NCBI GenBank assembly: GCA_020086605.1
Contig: JACBWW010000003.1
Span: forward strand, 52,826,334 to 52,890,333
Source: Lanius collurio
Taxonomy: Eukaryota; Chordata; Aves; Passeriformes; Laniidae
DNA: 64,000 bases
Reading direction: 5' to 3'
How positions within the stretch are numbered: the stretch's first letter is position 1; each line of letters starts with the position of its first letter. The notes below the pieces were generated by a model, which was not told the origin of the DNA, searched no databases, and was given only the letters and a program-made list of their open reading frames with translations. Shown here one piece after another: positions 28,239-41,207 of this stretch. A program made the position numbers and the translations under genes.

Positions 28239-28485
28239 CGCTGCCCCCGCACGGCCGGAAAGGGAAACGTGCAACCCCGGAAGCGGCGGTGCGGCCGGGG
28301 CGGTGCGCGGGCAAAGGGCCTCGGGCGGGAACGCGGCGGGGCGCGCGAGAGGTCCGGCAGTGCGGCGGTGCCGCCTCAGGGCTGCGGGCCGGGCCCGGCC
28401 CCGCGGTGCCGGCACAGGCTGTGCCTTGTCCCGGCTCATCCGGCGTGGGACGGGCCGAGACAGCCCTCCCTGCCCTATCATTCAC

Positions 28486-28780
28486 GTTGGAAAAAAACTC
28501 CAAGATCATCGAGTCCAACCCATGACCAAACACCACCTTGTCACCTACACCATGGGACTGAGTGCCACGTCCAGGGTTTCTTGAACACTTCATTGGTGGT
28601 GACTCCAACCGCTGGGCAGCCTGTTCCAGTGCTTAATGAACCTTTCTGTGAGGAAATTCTTCCTGGTGTCCAACCTAAACCTCCTCTGGTACAGCTTGAG
28701 GCCATGTCCTCTGTTTCTGTCATCCTATTGCTATTTGCCTGGGAGACGAGGCCAACCTCCACCTGGCTACAACCTTCTTT
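28486..28780 (-). mobile_element. CR1 LINE 3' fragment upstream of EIF3H
   Basis: Minus-oriented CR1 3' UTR with the usual ATCATCGAGTCCAACCCATG and GGTGACTCCAACC blocks, ending in the ORF2 C-terminal region. Its 3' end lies about 250 bp upstream of the EIF3H start codon, in the same orientation as the gene. Confidence 0.92.
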
Positions 28781-29179
28781 GGTTCCAAAATATGGAGTAT
28801 GTAAAAACTTTCTTTGAGAAAGGATGTTCTTTGATGTTTGATCTTTGTACACTTTCAGGCCTAATCAACAAGAAAGGAGACTTAATCTGTGACTCAGATA
28901 GCAGCTAATAAAGTCTAAGTGATGTCCAGGCATTAGAAAGAAAAGTTACTGGTTGCCTTGTTAAGGGTTAGTGCTGGACATGCTGCAATGATCTGAGACC
29001 TAGGGGGTTAACAAAGAGCGCAGGAAGAAGTATGTTCTACTGACAGTGGGCAAAAAGAATGCAGAATTTATGGGCCACAAGGACATTTGGCAGAAGCCCC
29101 AAGATAATGAAGAAACTAATAAGGACAACACAGCAACTGTGCTGAATCAGCTGCAACTGAAAGTTAATTCCAGTGGTAG

Positions 29180-29745
29180 TGAAGCGATACGTGGAATAAA
29201 TAAATAGACTCCACAACTCGATGTAGTTATGAAGTGGGTATGTATGTCAGCGCCCGGCACAAGTGAGATAGTTCTCCAAAAACTTGTGCCCCAAGCCTCA
29301 GTCTGACCCACATCTTTATTCACAAAGGTGTTCCATATGCAATACATTACACAACTTTTCTATGCATATTCAACCCCTGGCCCCGCCTGTCCTCGCCTCT
29401 CATGCTAAATAGGTCTCCGCCCTTCTGGGCATGCGTGGTTTGCTGTGGTGGTCACGCGGGGGTCTCTTGGTGGTCTCTGAGGCCGAAGATTGTGGTCTTC
29501 CTCAGGACCGAACTTTTGACCTTTTCTCCTCTGCGCATGCGCTTTTGGTCCTTTGGTGCCTATCTGAGCAAGTCTGTCAGTCTTGGTAAGCTTGGAGACA
29601 GAGGAGCCCCTTTATCTGGGTTCTTTGCTTCTCCTGGTCCTCTCTGGCATTGTCCTTTATGCAAGAAGCTTTAGGGATTTGCATTTTCTTATGCCCTTTG
29701 TACCATGGCAGAGGTTTCTCAAGTAAAAGGTTAAAATTCAACACA
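29180..29745 (-). mobile_element. Probable solo LTR (antisense), boundaries approximate
   Basis: Read on the minus strand it starts TGTGTTGAATTTTAACC, ends near CGCTTCA and carries an AATAAA poly(A) signal (29320-29315) followed by a GT-rich U5-like part. The middle is GC-rich with GCGCATGCGC-type motifs. Its start resembles that of the LTR at 29963-30280. No clean target-site duplication was found and no retroviral genes flank it. Confidence 0.6.
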
Positions 29746-29962
29746 TAATTCTACAAGCTAAAATTTAAATGTTTTAATTTATTTTGTTGATTCAAGTGAA
29801 CTCCAAAAATCTCTTTCAGTAGGAAATCATGACCACCAACTCAAAGGAAGAGAAAGACTTAGCATGCAGACTAATTAACACGAGAAGCAAGAGAATCATT
29901 AACCAATAGAACATTACTTAATAAGACAACTAAGTAACTTCTACCAAATGAATGTTAGTGCC

Positions 29963-30280
29963 TGTGAGAAACAAGTCACTCAATTTGAAGTTTCAATTGT
30001 TTATTAACTGACAATAGGGGTCAAATGATAATCATCCAACCAAGGCAGAGGGATACAGCACTCAGTGCCTGACTACAGACAACAGGCAACCACATGCACA
30101 CCCTTCAGCTAAGGGATACAGTTTTTATACTCCGGGGTTTGACCTAACTCTGCCCTGACTCTGCCTTCTTTCGATGTTTTCCTTGGCTCGTTGTCTCCAG
30201 GGTCTTCTTATTGGCTCATCATTTGTGCAATAGGGGTTCCCCGTTTATCCCTTTATGTAAAGTAGGTTAAAATCCACACA
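29963..30280 (-). mobile_element. Probable solo LTR (antisense)
   Basis: On the minus strand this 318-bp block starts TGTGTGGATTTTAACC and ends TTCTCACA. It has the LTR order of signals: CCAAT (30214-30210), TATA-like GTATAAAAAC (30130-30121) and AATAAA (30005-30000). That order and spacing (about 125 bp from TATA to poly(A) signal) are typical of a retroviral LTR. A perfect target duplication is not visible. Confidence 0.65.
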
Positions 30281-30614
30281 CCCCTTTTAGAACAAGATTA
30301 CAACTTCTATTTCTAGAACTCTTACAATCAACTGATTACATTTAATAGTGATTCCAACAACGAACTCATCAATAACGAACATATTTTCATAAAACACTCA
30401 TTAACCATTTACAAAAGCCAACCTTACTAATTGCATTTATAACAGTGCCTTTGCTAAAATGTATAAATAGTGAAAAGTTTTGGTAGTTGTTGTGCTGGCT
30501 TTGTGGATTTGCCACCCAGTGCCCCTTTCTGCACAGAACTGTAAATATATCAAATACCTCAACTCTGTGTGGATTGGCCTCTTGCACATTGGGTGAAAGA
30601 ACCTGTTTGGGCAA

Positions 30615-30877
30615 CACTCTCAGGGAGTTGTAGAGAGCAGTAAGGTCCCACTTGAGCCTCCTTTTCCCCAGGATAAACACACCCAGCTCCCTCAGCTGCT
30701 CCTCATCAGGCTTGTGCTCCAGACTTCAGCAGCTCCATTGCCCTTCTCTGGACTCGTTCCAGCCCCTCAATGTCCTTCTTGTAGTGAGGGGCCTAAAACT
30801 GAGCACAGGATTTGAGGTGTGACCTCACCAGTTGTCTATAGAGGGGCCCCGGCAAACCATTTCTGACAGCCCAGGAA
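30615..30877 (-). mobile_element. CR1 LINE internal fragment
   Basis: Minus-oriented CR1 fragment with AGCTCCCTCAGCTGCTCCTC and CCCCTCAATGTCCTTCTTGT blocks. It lacks both the 3' tail and the RT core. Confidence 0.88.
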
Positions 30878-32206
30878 CCTCCCCCCTGAGCATTTCCGTG
30901 GCCGCCTCTGGCAGGTCCGATGCCACAGTGACGTGAATTCCCAGCCCTGTTGCTGGGCCAGCCCTGGGTTGCAGTGGGGACTCCCCAGCATGGCTGAGAA
31001 GACTGCTCTTGGGGGAGGATTTACGCCTAAAAAACCTGCATGTGTTGAAGGAGATGCACTTTTAAGAGATAATAGATTTGAAAGTTTGTGTATTATCTTT
31101 ACAAAAAGATTTACAAAAAATTACAAATTGCTGTGGAATGACGTGAATATCCATCATCCTGAGCATGAATAACAAGGCATCAGTGCAAAATCTTAACTTT
31201 ACACAAATCCCTGAACTATCAACTTCTCATGCAATTCTCAGGAATGAGTATGTGTTGCATTAAAACAGTTGGTTTTGCTTTGCTGCTCTATTTTGTTTGA
31301 GGTAGAGTTTTTTAATTTAATTTCAAACTCTTCAAATTTCTTCTGAAAAATCTAACAGGCTGTGAAAGGCAGCCCTGCCAAACTCCCCAAATCAGTTCAG
31401 ATGCTATGCCAAATATGTGACTTCATAAAAATTTATCTTTTCAACAATGTATTTAACAGTAATTTCTAATTAAGGGAGAAGAACATATTTATCAATACCA
31501 ATGTTAAAACATATCTGTATTCACCTGCAGACACAGACCCAGCATTTGCCTGTTCCTATAAAATGATTCTATCATCACTTAGAATACTCCCTGTCAGTTG
31601 CTTCCATTGATGCTGGAACAAAATCAAGCGAAGAATCTCGTATAATAATCATCCCAGCAAGACAAATCATATCATAAATGCCACTGTGTAGTGGGTCAAC
31701 CCATGACACACTGATACCACTGACTAGAACTGCATTGACTCTAACAAGAAATCTGGACACCAGCTCTGCTAAGGATACCTTGTGATTGATGTCTAAATCA
31801 GCATATGATGAATCCCACTTTACATTTCCATTGGAAAAAAATTCTTCAGTGGAGATTGAAGGGGAAGTTTAGAGTTGCAGCATGCCTGAGGTTAAATGCT
31901 CTCTGTGCCCCAAAGAGACTGAAGTGCATGTGCAGTGGGATTAGAATGTTTTTCTACAGGCAGTGTGTAGAGAGGCTGATGCAGTAACAGCCCCGAGCTT
32001 CAGGGCAGTGTGCTATGGCCAGTGAGCTCAGCCATCACGTAGGTGTTGAAAATTTGAGTCCTACCCTTAGTTTCCACAACTGAAGGTTGGACTCCCTCTG
32101 ACATTGCCTTATCAAGTTTTTCTAGAGAATTAAGTTGTTTGATTCAATATTACTATTGCACTTAGCTGTTATATTCACATGACTATCCAGTTTTAATTTA
32201 CAATAT

Positions 32207-32990
32207 AATAGAATCATAGAATATGCTGAGTTGGAAGGGACCCATCTGGATCATCGAGTCCAACTCCTGGCCCTGCACAGGACATCCCCAAGACTCACAC
32301 CATGTGCCTGAGAGTGTTGTCCAAATGCTTTCTGAGCTCTGTCAGGCTTGGTGCCATGACAATTTCCCTGGGGAGCCTGTTCCAGCGCTCAACCACCCAG
32401 AGGGTGACCTTTTCCTGATATACCCCACATAACCTAAACCTCTCCTGACTCAGCTTCATGCAGTTTCCTCGAGGGCTGTCACTGGTCATGAGGGTGAAGC
32501 GATCTGTACCTGCCCCTCCGCTTCCCCTCCTGAGGAAGCTGTGAACTGTGAGGAGGTCTCTCCTCAGTCTCCTCCAGGCTGAACAGACCAAGTGACCTCA
32601 GCTGCTCCTCATACAGCATCTCCTCAAGGCTGTTCATCTTTGTTGCCCTTCTTTGAATGCTCTTTTGATGGTTAAATATATTTTTTATATTGTGTCACCC
32701 AAAACTGTACCCAGGACTTGAGGTGAGGCTGTCCCAGTGCAGAGCAGAGTGGGACAATCCCCTCCCTTGCCTGGCTGGCGATGCTGTGCCGGATGCCCCC
32801 CAGGACAGGGTTGGCTCTCCTGGCTGCCAGGGCACTGCTGACTCGTGTTCATCTTTCCACTGATCAGGACCCCCAGGTCCCTTTCCATGGCACTGCTCTC
32901 CAGCCCTTCATTCCCCAGGCTATACACACAGCCAGGGCTGTCCCATCACAGGTGCAGAATCCAGCACATGCCCTTGTTAAACTAAATATG
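32207..32990 (-). mobile_element. CR1 LINE 3' fragment
   Basis: Minus-oriented CR1. The 3' tail (TAGAATCATAGAATATGCTG) is at 32207, followed by the 3' UTR, the ORF2 C-terminal region and part of the RT thumb up to about 32990. Numerous small indels; a short AT insertion (TTAAATATATTTTTTATA) lies near 32680. Confidence 0.9.
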
Positions 32991-33271
32991 ACCAAACAGT
33001 TTCAATTAAAGAAAACAAAGAGTAGGAAGCAGCACTATGGTAATACAGTGATTTTCAACTCTGTCCATGGATAAGGGATCTGTGGAATACTTCAAAGATG
33101 TTGTTGAAGGATATTTAAATAGAAAAACATGCCTTCCGACAGTAAATGCACAGTGCTTTACCACTGGCAAATTCTTAGGCATCTGAAAAAGAAGGAAAAC
33201 CCCTGGGATAATACAAATGTGAAGCATTATTCCAGCCTATGAAGTTTTTGAACAGAAAGTCAATGTAATTT

Positions 33272-33326
33272 AAAAAAAAAAAAAAAAAAACACTCCCCCC
33301 TCGAAAAATAAAAAAAAAAAAAAAAA
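33272..33326 (+). repeat. A-rich simple repeats
   Basis: Two long A runs separated by CACTCCCCCCTCG-type sequence, followed by a C/A-rich stretch. Confidence 0.93.
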
Positions 33327-34814
33327 CCAACCCCACCAAAACCCCCAACAAGTAGCTACAGCACAGAACATCACCATGTTCAAAGATATTGCCGTGGGCA
33401 CCTAAAATAGCCCTATTCAAGGGACTGGCATAGGGCTCACTACTTAATGCACTGCCAGAATAATTGAGTCAATTTTGTTAATTATGATTAACATGAAAAA
33501 TTAAAAACAAATATCAACTTTCTACTTTACAAAGCTCACCAAATCACTGGGGGCAAGAGGCCATAAAAAATTTCACCACTGAAAATTCTGAATTCTTGAA
33601 AAGGAGGCCACAAAAAGGATGTCAGTGTGAAGAATTTTATAAACATTGCCCAAGCTACTCAGGAAAACCACAAAACAGAAGACTTTCATCACAAAATACT
33701 TTAGAAGATTCAAGCAGTGCACAATCTCCATTAATCATTTTTAAATTATACTCTAAATCCAAAGACAGCTGGAACCAACCAAAACTCTTTCATTCCCCAG
33801 TCCTGTTTAAGTTAAAACCTTGGTGAAACTGAGATGTGTCATATCCCCCAAAGCACCTCTGCACCATATCAGGGCTATAAGCAGAACCATAGTTGCTAAA
33901 TAGAAATTATCTGATTAGGGTTCAAAGATATAATCCCTTCCAAAGAGTCAGACTGACTTTACCTTAAGGGCTAAACCAACTTGAGTTTCATTTGTGTATG
34001 CTGCAGGCTAAGACCAAGCACCAGAGATGGGCTAGCCTGCAATGACTTGTTACCACTTGGTAAATGGGTCATGTCTGAATCCTGTGTTTTTCTTCCCTGC
34101 CCTCTCAGCAATTCCAAGTATTTCTAAGCATAATGAATACTTTAATTTCATTATCACAAAGTGCAGAGGAATAGGGAAGAATCACTCAGGATACACATAG
34201 CAGTCTCTATGTGCACTGAGACACAACAACACCCCAAACACAAACTTGCACAAGTAACTACAGTCGTCTAAACCAACATAATTATGTTAAAAAAAATTAA
34301 ATTGTTTCCAGTAAAATAATCTCCAAAACTCAGTGGCAAAATATTCTTCTAACAAACTTAAAATTGTCTTGTAATATCTTGCAGTTTACAGAAGTTTCAA
34401 GTTCAGAAAATCTCAGTATTTTGAAAGCTGTGAGGTATTCAGACTTAAACCCTAAAACACGAGGAAACACAGGCATGTGGCACATCTCTACATTAATACA
34501 CCAGTGACCTTTTTCAGTGTGCCAGTGCACTGCTTACAAATGAAGTAAGAATCTAGCATCTTTTCTGCGTGAGGCTTGTATTTGGGAGGAATGTAGCGAA
34601 TTTATGACTGTACTTAATCCTTACGTTCAAGTAAAAAGCTAGTTTTTCATAATTCTATGCTTGCCATGGCCTCTGCTCCTTTTGAAATCCCTTTCTTATT
34701 ACAGGACACCTTTTGACAGAAGCTTCTCATTTACAGACCACTCTCATATCCCTTTGGGACAGTGAAAATCCCAGTGACAAGAGGTCCCTCTGTGTATCTG
34801 TGAAGGCATCTGTC

Positions 34815-34900
34815 TGTGGTGGGTTGACCCTGGCCAACAGCCAAACACCTACTCAGCTCTCATCCCCCAGGATGGGGGGAAAACAGCAGGATGGCAAGAA
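34815..34900 (+). mobile_element. LTR 5' fragment (avian ERV type)
   Basis: Begins TGTGGTGGGTTGACCCTGGC, a start I recognise from abundant bird LTRs. The match fades after about 85 bp, so this is a truncated or heavily diverged copy. The following 300 bp could be its degraded remainder. Confidence 0.55.
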
Positions 34901-36602
34901 AACCTATGAATAACATTTCTGAAGCCATGGAACAGACAAGATCTCTTCAATGCTCATTCTTTTCTTTCCTTTGTTTACCCCCAAAAAGGGGGCCAGAAGA
35001 AGATGTGACAGGGACCCTCATGTTTCACCAGCAGATGCAGTTTTGCCAGGTGCATGCCTGTGTAAGAGTACAGAACCTGTAGCTGCAGTGGCAGACAGTG
35101 CAGGCAATTCCAAATTCCAGCCCCAGCCTTGTGTAGAAGCCTTGTGTAATTCACGAGTCTCAGCTATTTGTGTCCTGCTGACCACAGCAATTTAAGACTC
35201 AAGGAAATGAAATATCCCCGGGCATACCTATCCATGTTAAGGAAGGTTCTCCCTGATAAATGAGGCAGCACTCCATTCCCAGTTTGTTCAGGTATCACTG
35301 ATCACCACCTGCAACTCACTGGAGTCACGACCTTTGCATACTTATTTCTACAACATCTACAACATTCTGTTTCACTGATAAATAATCATCTGCTGAAGTG
35401 TTAGGTATTCATCCAGTGTTTACTACTTTCCACAGGAGCTCAATGGGAAAATTTAAGATTGGGCTACATAAATGCACGGGCATTTTGTGCAGATGGAATT
35501 TTAATTACTGTTATTTCTCATGAGGCTAGTTGTGATTTTAGAAGTTATTAATACCAATGCTGAGGTCTATTCCACATTTTTTTTCTAATTTTCTTCAAGA
35601 GAATCAAAGTGAAGGAATTGGTTTTATTGTTGGGTGGGATGTTTTTTTTTTTTACTATTTGAAGTAGGAAATGGAAAATAAGAAGGTGCAGGAGTGATAG
35701 AAAAATTGTAAAAGTGGGAGCTGGAACAGCATAGAAACCCCCAGGGACAAACATCAAATACAATACGGAACTAAGGGACCAGAATATAAACTTGGAAAAT
35801 TCAATTTCTTTTCTGTAAGAATGGAGGTTCCAGAGGCCACAGAAGGTTTCAGCCATGCTGTTACACAGGCAACCTTTTAGCATTTACAGGACTAAAAGTA
35901 CAAGCATTATATTAAAAAAAAATGGGCAGTAGCATAATAAGGTATTTGTGCTTGTGAAGGAAATATTAAAAATCATAAGCTCTTTCCTTGGGAAAGTTTG
36001 GGTTCTTTTTCACCACTCAACCTTTTTTTTTTGCTTTTTTCAATAAATGTTTTCCAATAAGTGTTTTTAGCTACTTTCTATTCTTATTAGCTTTTATGTT
36101 TCAGGTGTTTATAGCTATTTTTTATTATTAATGGATCATTTACTACAGCACCTCAAATTCATTAGCATACAGCTAATAGGAACAAAAAAAATGACAAAGG
36201 AATTAACACTAAAATTGTCTAATTGAAAATACATTTGATAAAACAAACTCAGACATTTTAAGCACTAATTTTGGCCTGTAAATCAAAGACAAGGTATTTA
36301 TTTCACAAATACCTTATCTAAGCAGAGGTAGACTCTTCCTAGAGTATCAAGAAAATTATCTAAGTGCAGGGAGTACGTATGAGTTTACCACACTGTAAAA
36401 ATTCAACTTCTCTCTTCCCAGTAAACTGATTTCTCCCTGAAATCAATGAAAAGGTGAAAAGATACATACAGTATCTCAGACTACTGAATTGAGTTCTCTG
36501 ACATATATTAGAATTTTAGCCATAAGTTAATTTCTTGTTGTAGGTAGGCTTCCCACATAATTTTTCTTTTGATGTCAATTTGTTTAGCCTTCTCTTCATA
36601 AT

Positions 36603-36632
36603 CAATTAATTAATCAGTCAATTAATTAATTG
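36603..36632. repeat. Perfect 12-bp AT inverted repeat
   Basis: CAATTAATTAAT (36603-36614), 6-bp spacer CAGTCA, ATTAATTAATTG (36621-36632). It could extrude as a short hairpin, and it also contains clustered TAAT sites. Confidence 0.9.
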
Positions 36633-38989
36633 AACCTTCTGATTCTTGATGACACACAAGTCATCTCATGATGAATATAACAACCTTCTCTAAGGAGAAC
36701 AAGAGCTGAGGAAATGGAAATAAGCATACCAAAAATCAAAAATGTTTTATGTCTTCTGAGCTTCCTGTCATCTCCAAGGTAAGACCATGGAGGTGCTTAA
36801 GAGAACTAAAATGGACTTATATTTACTTTCTATCAGAATTAGGAAAAGGGGAAGAGGGATGTTCTGCTCAAAATGAAGCAACAGGCACAATAGGAGATGA
36901 GGTATAAAGCATCACTGTTCTTCCCCTCTACCCACCTCGCACATCAGCTATAGGATGGTCAGGCTTTGGCAAGGTATCTTCCTCTCTCCTCTGTTCTTCA
37001 CAATTCACAAACTGAAGTTGCAATTCCCATCCTGGGTATTCCATTAAGACAGCCTATTTTTTCCACATTGTGGCACTTTCACATCCTTCAAGGGCTTCTG
37101 CAGGCCCTGTGGGTACAGAGGGAGCTGTACTGCAGCATGTCACGCGTGGTGCAGAATGACTGACTGGTGCACATCTTGAGGAACAGTGCAGGGAGGGAAG
37201 GCTGCTCCAAAACAATGTCCTTGGGTGTCCTTGCAGGAGCATGAAACCAGTTGTTTAACATGTACATCTTAGAGCTGCACCAACCCAAAATGCTGCATAA
37301 ACGAAATGATGTGCATCAGAAATGTGTATCTATTCAGAACATTTAGTTAAATTGGATCTGATTCTGTTAATCTTTCATGTGAAAAATTGTCAAAAAAGAG
37401 AGCAAAGCTGGTTTAACACTTCAGAAACTGTCAGGAATCCCACTGATTATTTTAATTCCTATAATTTCTTTCAGCTCTAGTAAGAAAGGTAAAGTTGCCT
37501 GCAAAATCTTTGTTCTCCAGAGCATTCTCAAAATATGTGCTACTACAAGCAGTCACTTAAAACCTGCACTGATACTCTCTGTATTTTATTTCTTACCCTT
37601 GTGAAACTAAATATGCTGATCTCTATGTTAAATGTGTGCTTCCTATGACACACAGTTTAAGAGGTAATGTGAGACATAGAGTGATGGGTCATTATGGTAT
37701 TTAAGCAAGAAATAATTTTCTAACTAAAACGTATGGTAATGGAAGAGCCAGAAAAGCAGAAAGCTTTGTCATTCACAAAATTCTCATCTGATGATCCACA
37801 AAGGAAAAACAGAACTTGCCACAGCCATGGTTATTATAAGTCTAGATACTGCATTCCCATAGAAGATCAGAAAAACAGGCACTGTAAAAAAACGTACACG
37901 ACGAAGACTAGAATTCAAAAGCTCAATACCAGCCCCAAGACAATGAAAGGAGGGGCCAGTGATGAATATTCTGACAAATATAATTTAGCAGTAAATGCTT
38001 CTGAATTTTCTTCTATGACCTGTACATATCTCAGAAATATTAATAAAAAAAACACCTACGAAGATATTTTCAGATACACTCCAACAATGTTTTATGGCCT
38101 GTGTTTATAATAAGTTTTTTTGAAATGTTGAAATTGAAAACCTTACCCTTTTCATTTTTTGTAAATCAGTTAATTTCTCATATTTAAGCACAGTGCTACA
38201 ACTTACTGCAGATAACCACTGAGCACATTTGCCCAAAGCAACATATTCAGATTAAAAAGGTCTGACACGGGACAACTTTGGGAGAATCAGAAGCTCTTTT
38301 CTCAACAAGCTACAAGCATTTGACAAGTGCCAGCTATTAAGGGAAAATCTTGTTATTAGGCCTACATCAAAGCTCCTTTGATAAAGAACAGCTTTCACTT
38401 CAAGTGATCCATGTCACAACAATTTTGTTATTTAATTCTACTACTGCACTACCTAGCACTCAAAAACAGAGCTGAACTCATTTATGCCAAGAGATATTCT
38501 GCTCTGCAGAGAGCTAATTTTCTGCTGGAGAATATTTTGTGTGCAGTGTGCCTGGTGAAGCCTGGTTTCCTGTGATGCCTGGTTCACCACTTCACAAGCA
38601 TGGGAAGTTCAGCATGAAGCTCTCCTCCAACTTTGGATACAGAGAAAGAAGGTCTCCTTCTTCAGTGACACCTGTTGTCATAAATACTGTCTGTTTACCC
38701 ACAAGGTGTTAATACTCTTGCTAAAGACACAAGAACTGTTTTGCCAGATCAGAATCATACCCAAAAACCTGCATCCTGTCCAACAGCAAATAAGGGCTTG
38801 TATTTCAGAAAAAGAAATCTCCATTTCAAATTCTGTTTCCTGTCTTTGGACAAAGCAAGTTACAATAACAAAGGTAATCTTTAAACAACCTCCACATTCC
38901 TCCTCAGGCTCACTTCCACAATGACACTGTTGGTAGGCAGGCAACTGAAGATGCAAGTGGTTTGTTAGTTCTTCAATAAAATCCTCACT

Positions 38990-39060
38990 TAAAAAAAAAA
39001 AAAAAAAAAAAAGCAAAACAAAAAAAGCTCAAAAAAAACCCAAAAATCAACCCCCCCAAA
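38990..39060 (+). repeat. Poly(A) and A/C-rich tract
   Basis: About 23 A, then AACAAAAAAAGCTC and a CCCCCCCAAAA segment. Confidence 0.93.
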
Positions 39061-39990
39061 ACACTAGAACACTCAAAACCCCAAACTCAAAGGCTTTTGG
39101 TGGTACAGCCAGACAGCTGATGAAACATCTTAACTAAAAATACAATAGCCAGTAATTTCTAAAAGGTATTTTCTGCTGAACTTCATGACAAGCTTTGCTG
39201 TGCTACAGACAGTCTCTGTAAGGGTATGTGGAATGTGAAAGCATTTGGTTCATTAAGTTTTTTCTGTATAAAAGACGTTAGAAACAAGAGAGCAAGTGAT
39301 CTATTTGATGCACACAGGTGCACAAAATTGCTGAATAAGCAGGAGGTAACAAAGACAAGAGTGAGGAGCAGAAGACTTGAGGGTATTAAAGAGCTGCCCA
39401 GGCAGACACCCTGAGCTTTGTCTCTGGTAAGAATGGGAAAATATGATTATCATGAGAACCACAAGATACTTGAGGGGGTATATAGGACTGTGCAAAACTT
39501 CTTACAGGGTATCAGCAGAAGTCTGCAAAACTTTCTATGGGATGTTCAGAGAATTGGCCAAAGACATGGAAAGGAAGGATCAGGGAGGATCTAGGGAGAC
39601 ACATGGAAAAATGAGGCCTAGAGGGGCTCCCATGTGAGCTGGCAGCATTAGGTACATTTGTTTTATGGAGCTCTCTGCCTGATCACAGCAACTAGTCCTA
39701 TCTTTTTATGAAGCTTGTTTCTAGCTTTTCTTTCTCACCTGAATGTCCTGTCCCAGTGAATTTAATCCTGTACACGTGTAACCTGCTATCACATTTAAAC
39801 TGGACTAGCTAGTGAGCAGGAAGAGACACACATACATGCACAAGAGGGTCAGTGTTCAGGCATGGGCATTAGATGGACCAAGAAGCCATGGGGATTTGTG
39901 AATGATGGTGTTTGAGTGATCACCTGGGCATTTCAGTCCTGTTCAGCTGGAGAGGGGGAGCAGGACTTCACTCTTTGTACTTACATTATG

Positions 39991-40596
39991 TGTTGCGGCA
40001 GGGGTGGAAGGTGAGGTGCCGCAACCTTCCAGAAGTGCCGCCAACAAAGGGAGTCACTTGGCAAGCCCCTTCTCAAGCACTCACACACACACCCCCCAGA
40101 GAGTTCATAATCCACAGAGAGGCCAACAATAAGGAGCAGGGAAGGGTCTTCATGTGGAGTTCCACAAGGTAGCTTAGTCCCACGCAAGTGAAGGGGTCCA
40201 GGGACAAAGACAAAACAACAATGGAAGGTCCAAGGTTTAAATACTGGACCGATGGGGGTGGAGAAAACACCAGGGACCAATGGTCTGGGGGTACAGGAGC
40301 AGAGCATAGGCAAGGTTAAGGTAGGGGGGCCAGTAAGGGAGTAGCAAGGGAGGAGCAAGAGAATAAAAGTCAGTATCACGACTGGGAAGGGAGAACTTTC
40401 CACAGGGAAGACGTATAGGGTGAAAAAGGGGAAGGAAGGTCAACAGGCCAACCAGGTAAAACAGAAGTGATATAATTAACACAAAGCCTTTTGGGAGATA
40501 CCTTTTTCTTTCACCCTAACCTAGCAGAGCCTTGTGGCTCATCCTTCCAAGGGGCTGTTTGTGGTTCCTTCATTGACAGGCTCACCGGCCTCCACA
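39991..40596 (-). mobile_element. Solo LTR (ERV, antisense) with 6-bp target duplication
   Basis: A 606-bp block. On the minus strand it begins TGTGGAGGCCGGTGAGCC and ends CCCTGCCGCAACA. It is flanked by ATTATG (39985-39990) and GTTATG (40597-40602), a 6-bp duplication with one difference, as in betaretrovirus-like (ERVK) insertions. A TATA-like GTATTTAAAC lies at 40245-40236 with ATTGG about 35 bp before it. No obvious AATAAA is present on the minus strand. Confidence 0.75.
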
Positions 40597-41207
40597 GTTA
40601 TGTGTAATTTCTGGTAGAGTTCTGTGTGCTGAGGTAGTCTGAATGGCTGGCTCTGTTAGTGTCCTCTGTGTGTGCCATGCTTGTCCAGGACACGTGGGAG
40701 CATATGAGTCCTGCTGGGTCCAGAGACAATGGATGGTGTGTGGATGGATTTCAGCAGCCAGAAGCAGCAAACCCCAGGTAGCAGAGATGTCTAGATTCAA
40801 CACCTCTCATAAGATCTCTAGGCTTATTTTTTATTTTTAATCCACTTTACAGATGGCTTGTGGGAATAGTAAAATAACTGAACTTGAATAAGGTGGATTT
40901 TAGTATATGCAAAATTCTGCCAAAGTATGAAAGAAAATGCAGAGAGAACTGTACTTCTCTGCACTGCTGTAGTAGTCTTATAGACATTATTTTTAACATT
41001 TTAAATTTATTAAAAATAAATTTTAAAAGAATTGCATAAAAGTAAAATGCAATTTACATAATTGTACCGAAGGTAGTTTATCATCCAATTAATGCCATCT
41101 TCTGAACAATGAAGCAGGAGGAATCTGTGCGTCTTAGGGCAGTTACTTAGTTGTCATCACACACACAAAGAAAGCAAAAACAAACCAGCAAAAACCTATG
41201 TAGTTAC

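Larger units (their letters stand above)
27800..28460. promoter_or_regulatory. EIF3H: CpG island promoter of EIF3H
   Basis: A block dense in CpG dinucleotides covers EIF3H exon 1, its upstream flank and the first few hundred bases of intron 1. Surrounding DNA is AT-rich. No clear TATA box is seen on the minus strand upstream of 28238, which fits a dispersed housekeeping-type start. The exact transcription start is not determinable; it should lie within roughly 28240-28450. A CR1 3' end begins at 28486, so the island is bounded by a retrotransposon. Confidence 0.8.

Noticed and set aside
27843..28608. Several 120-220 codon open frames around EIF3H exon 1
   Set aside because: CpG-island sequence is poor in stops; only the EIF3H frame has family similarity and a matching splice donor.
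37733..38110. 125-codon open frame on the plus strand
   Set aside because: Composition follows the AT-rich DNA, no domain is visible and there is no promoter context.
40625..40640. TGAGGTAGT, resembling a let-7 seed
   Set aside because: No complementary arm that would make a miRNA hairpin was seen, so the match is likely chance.
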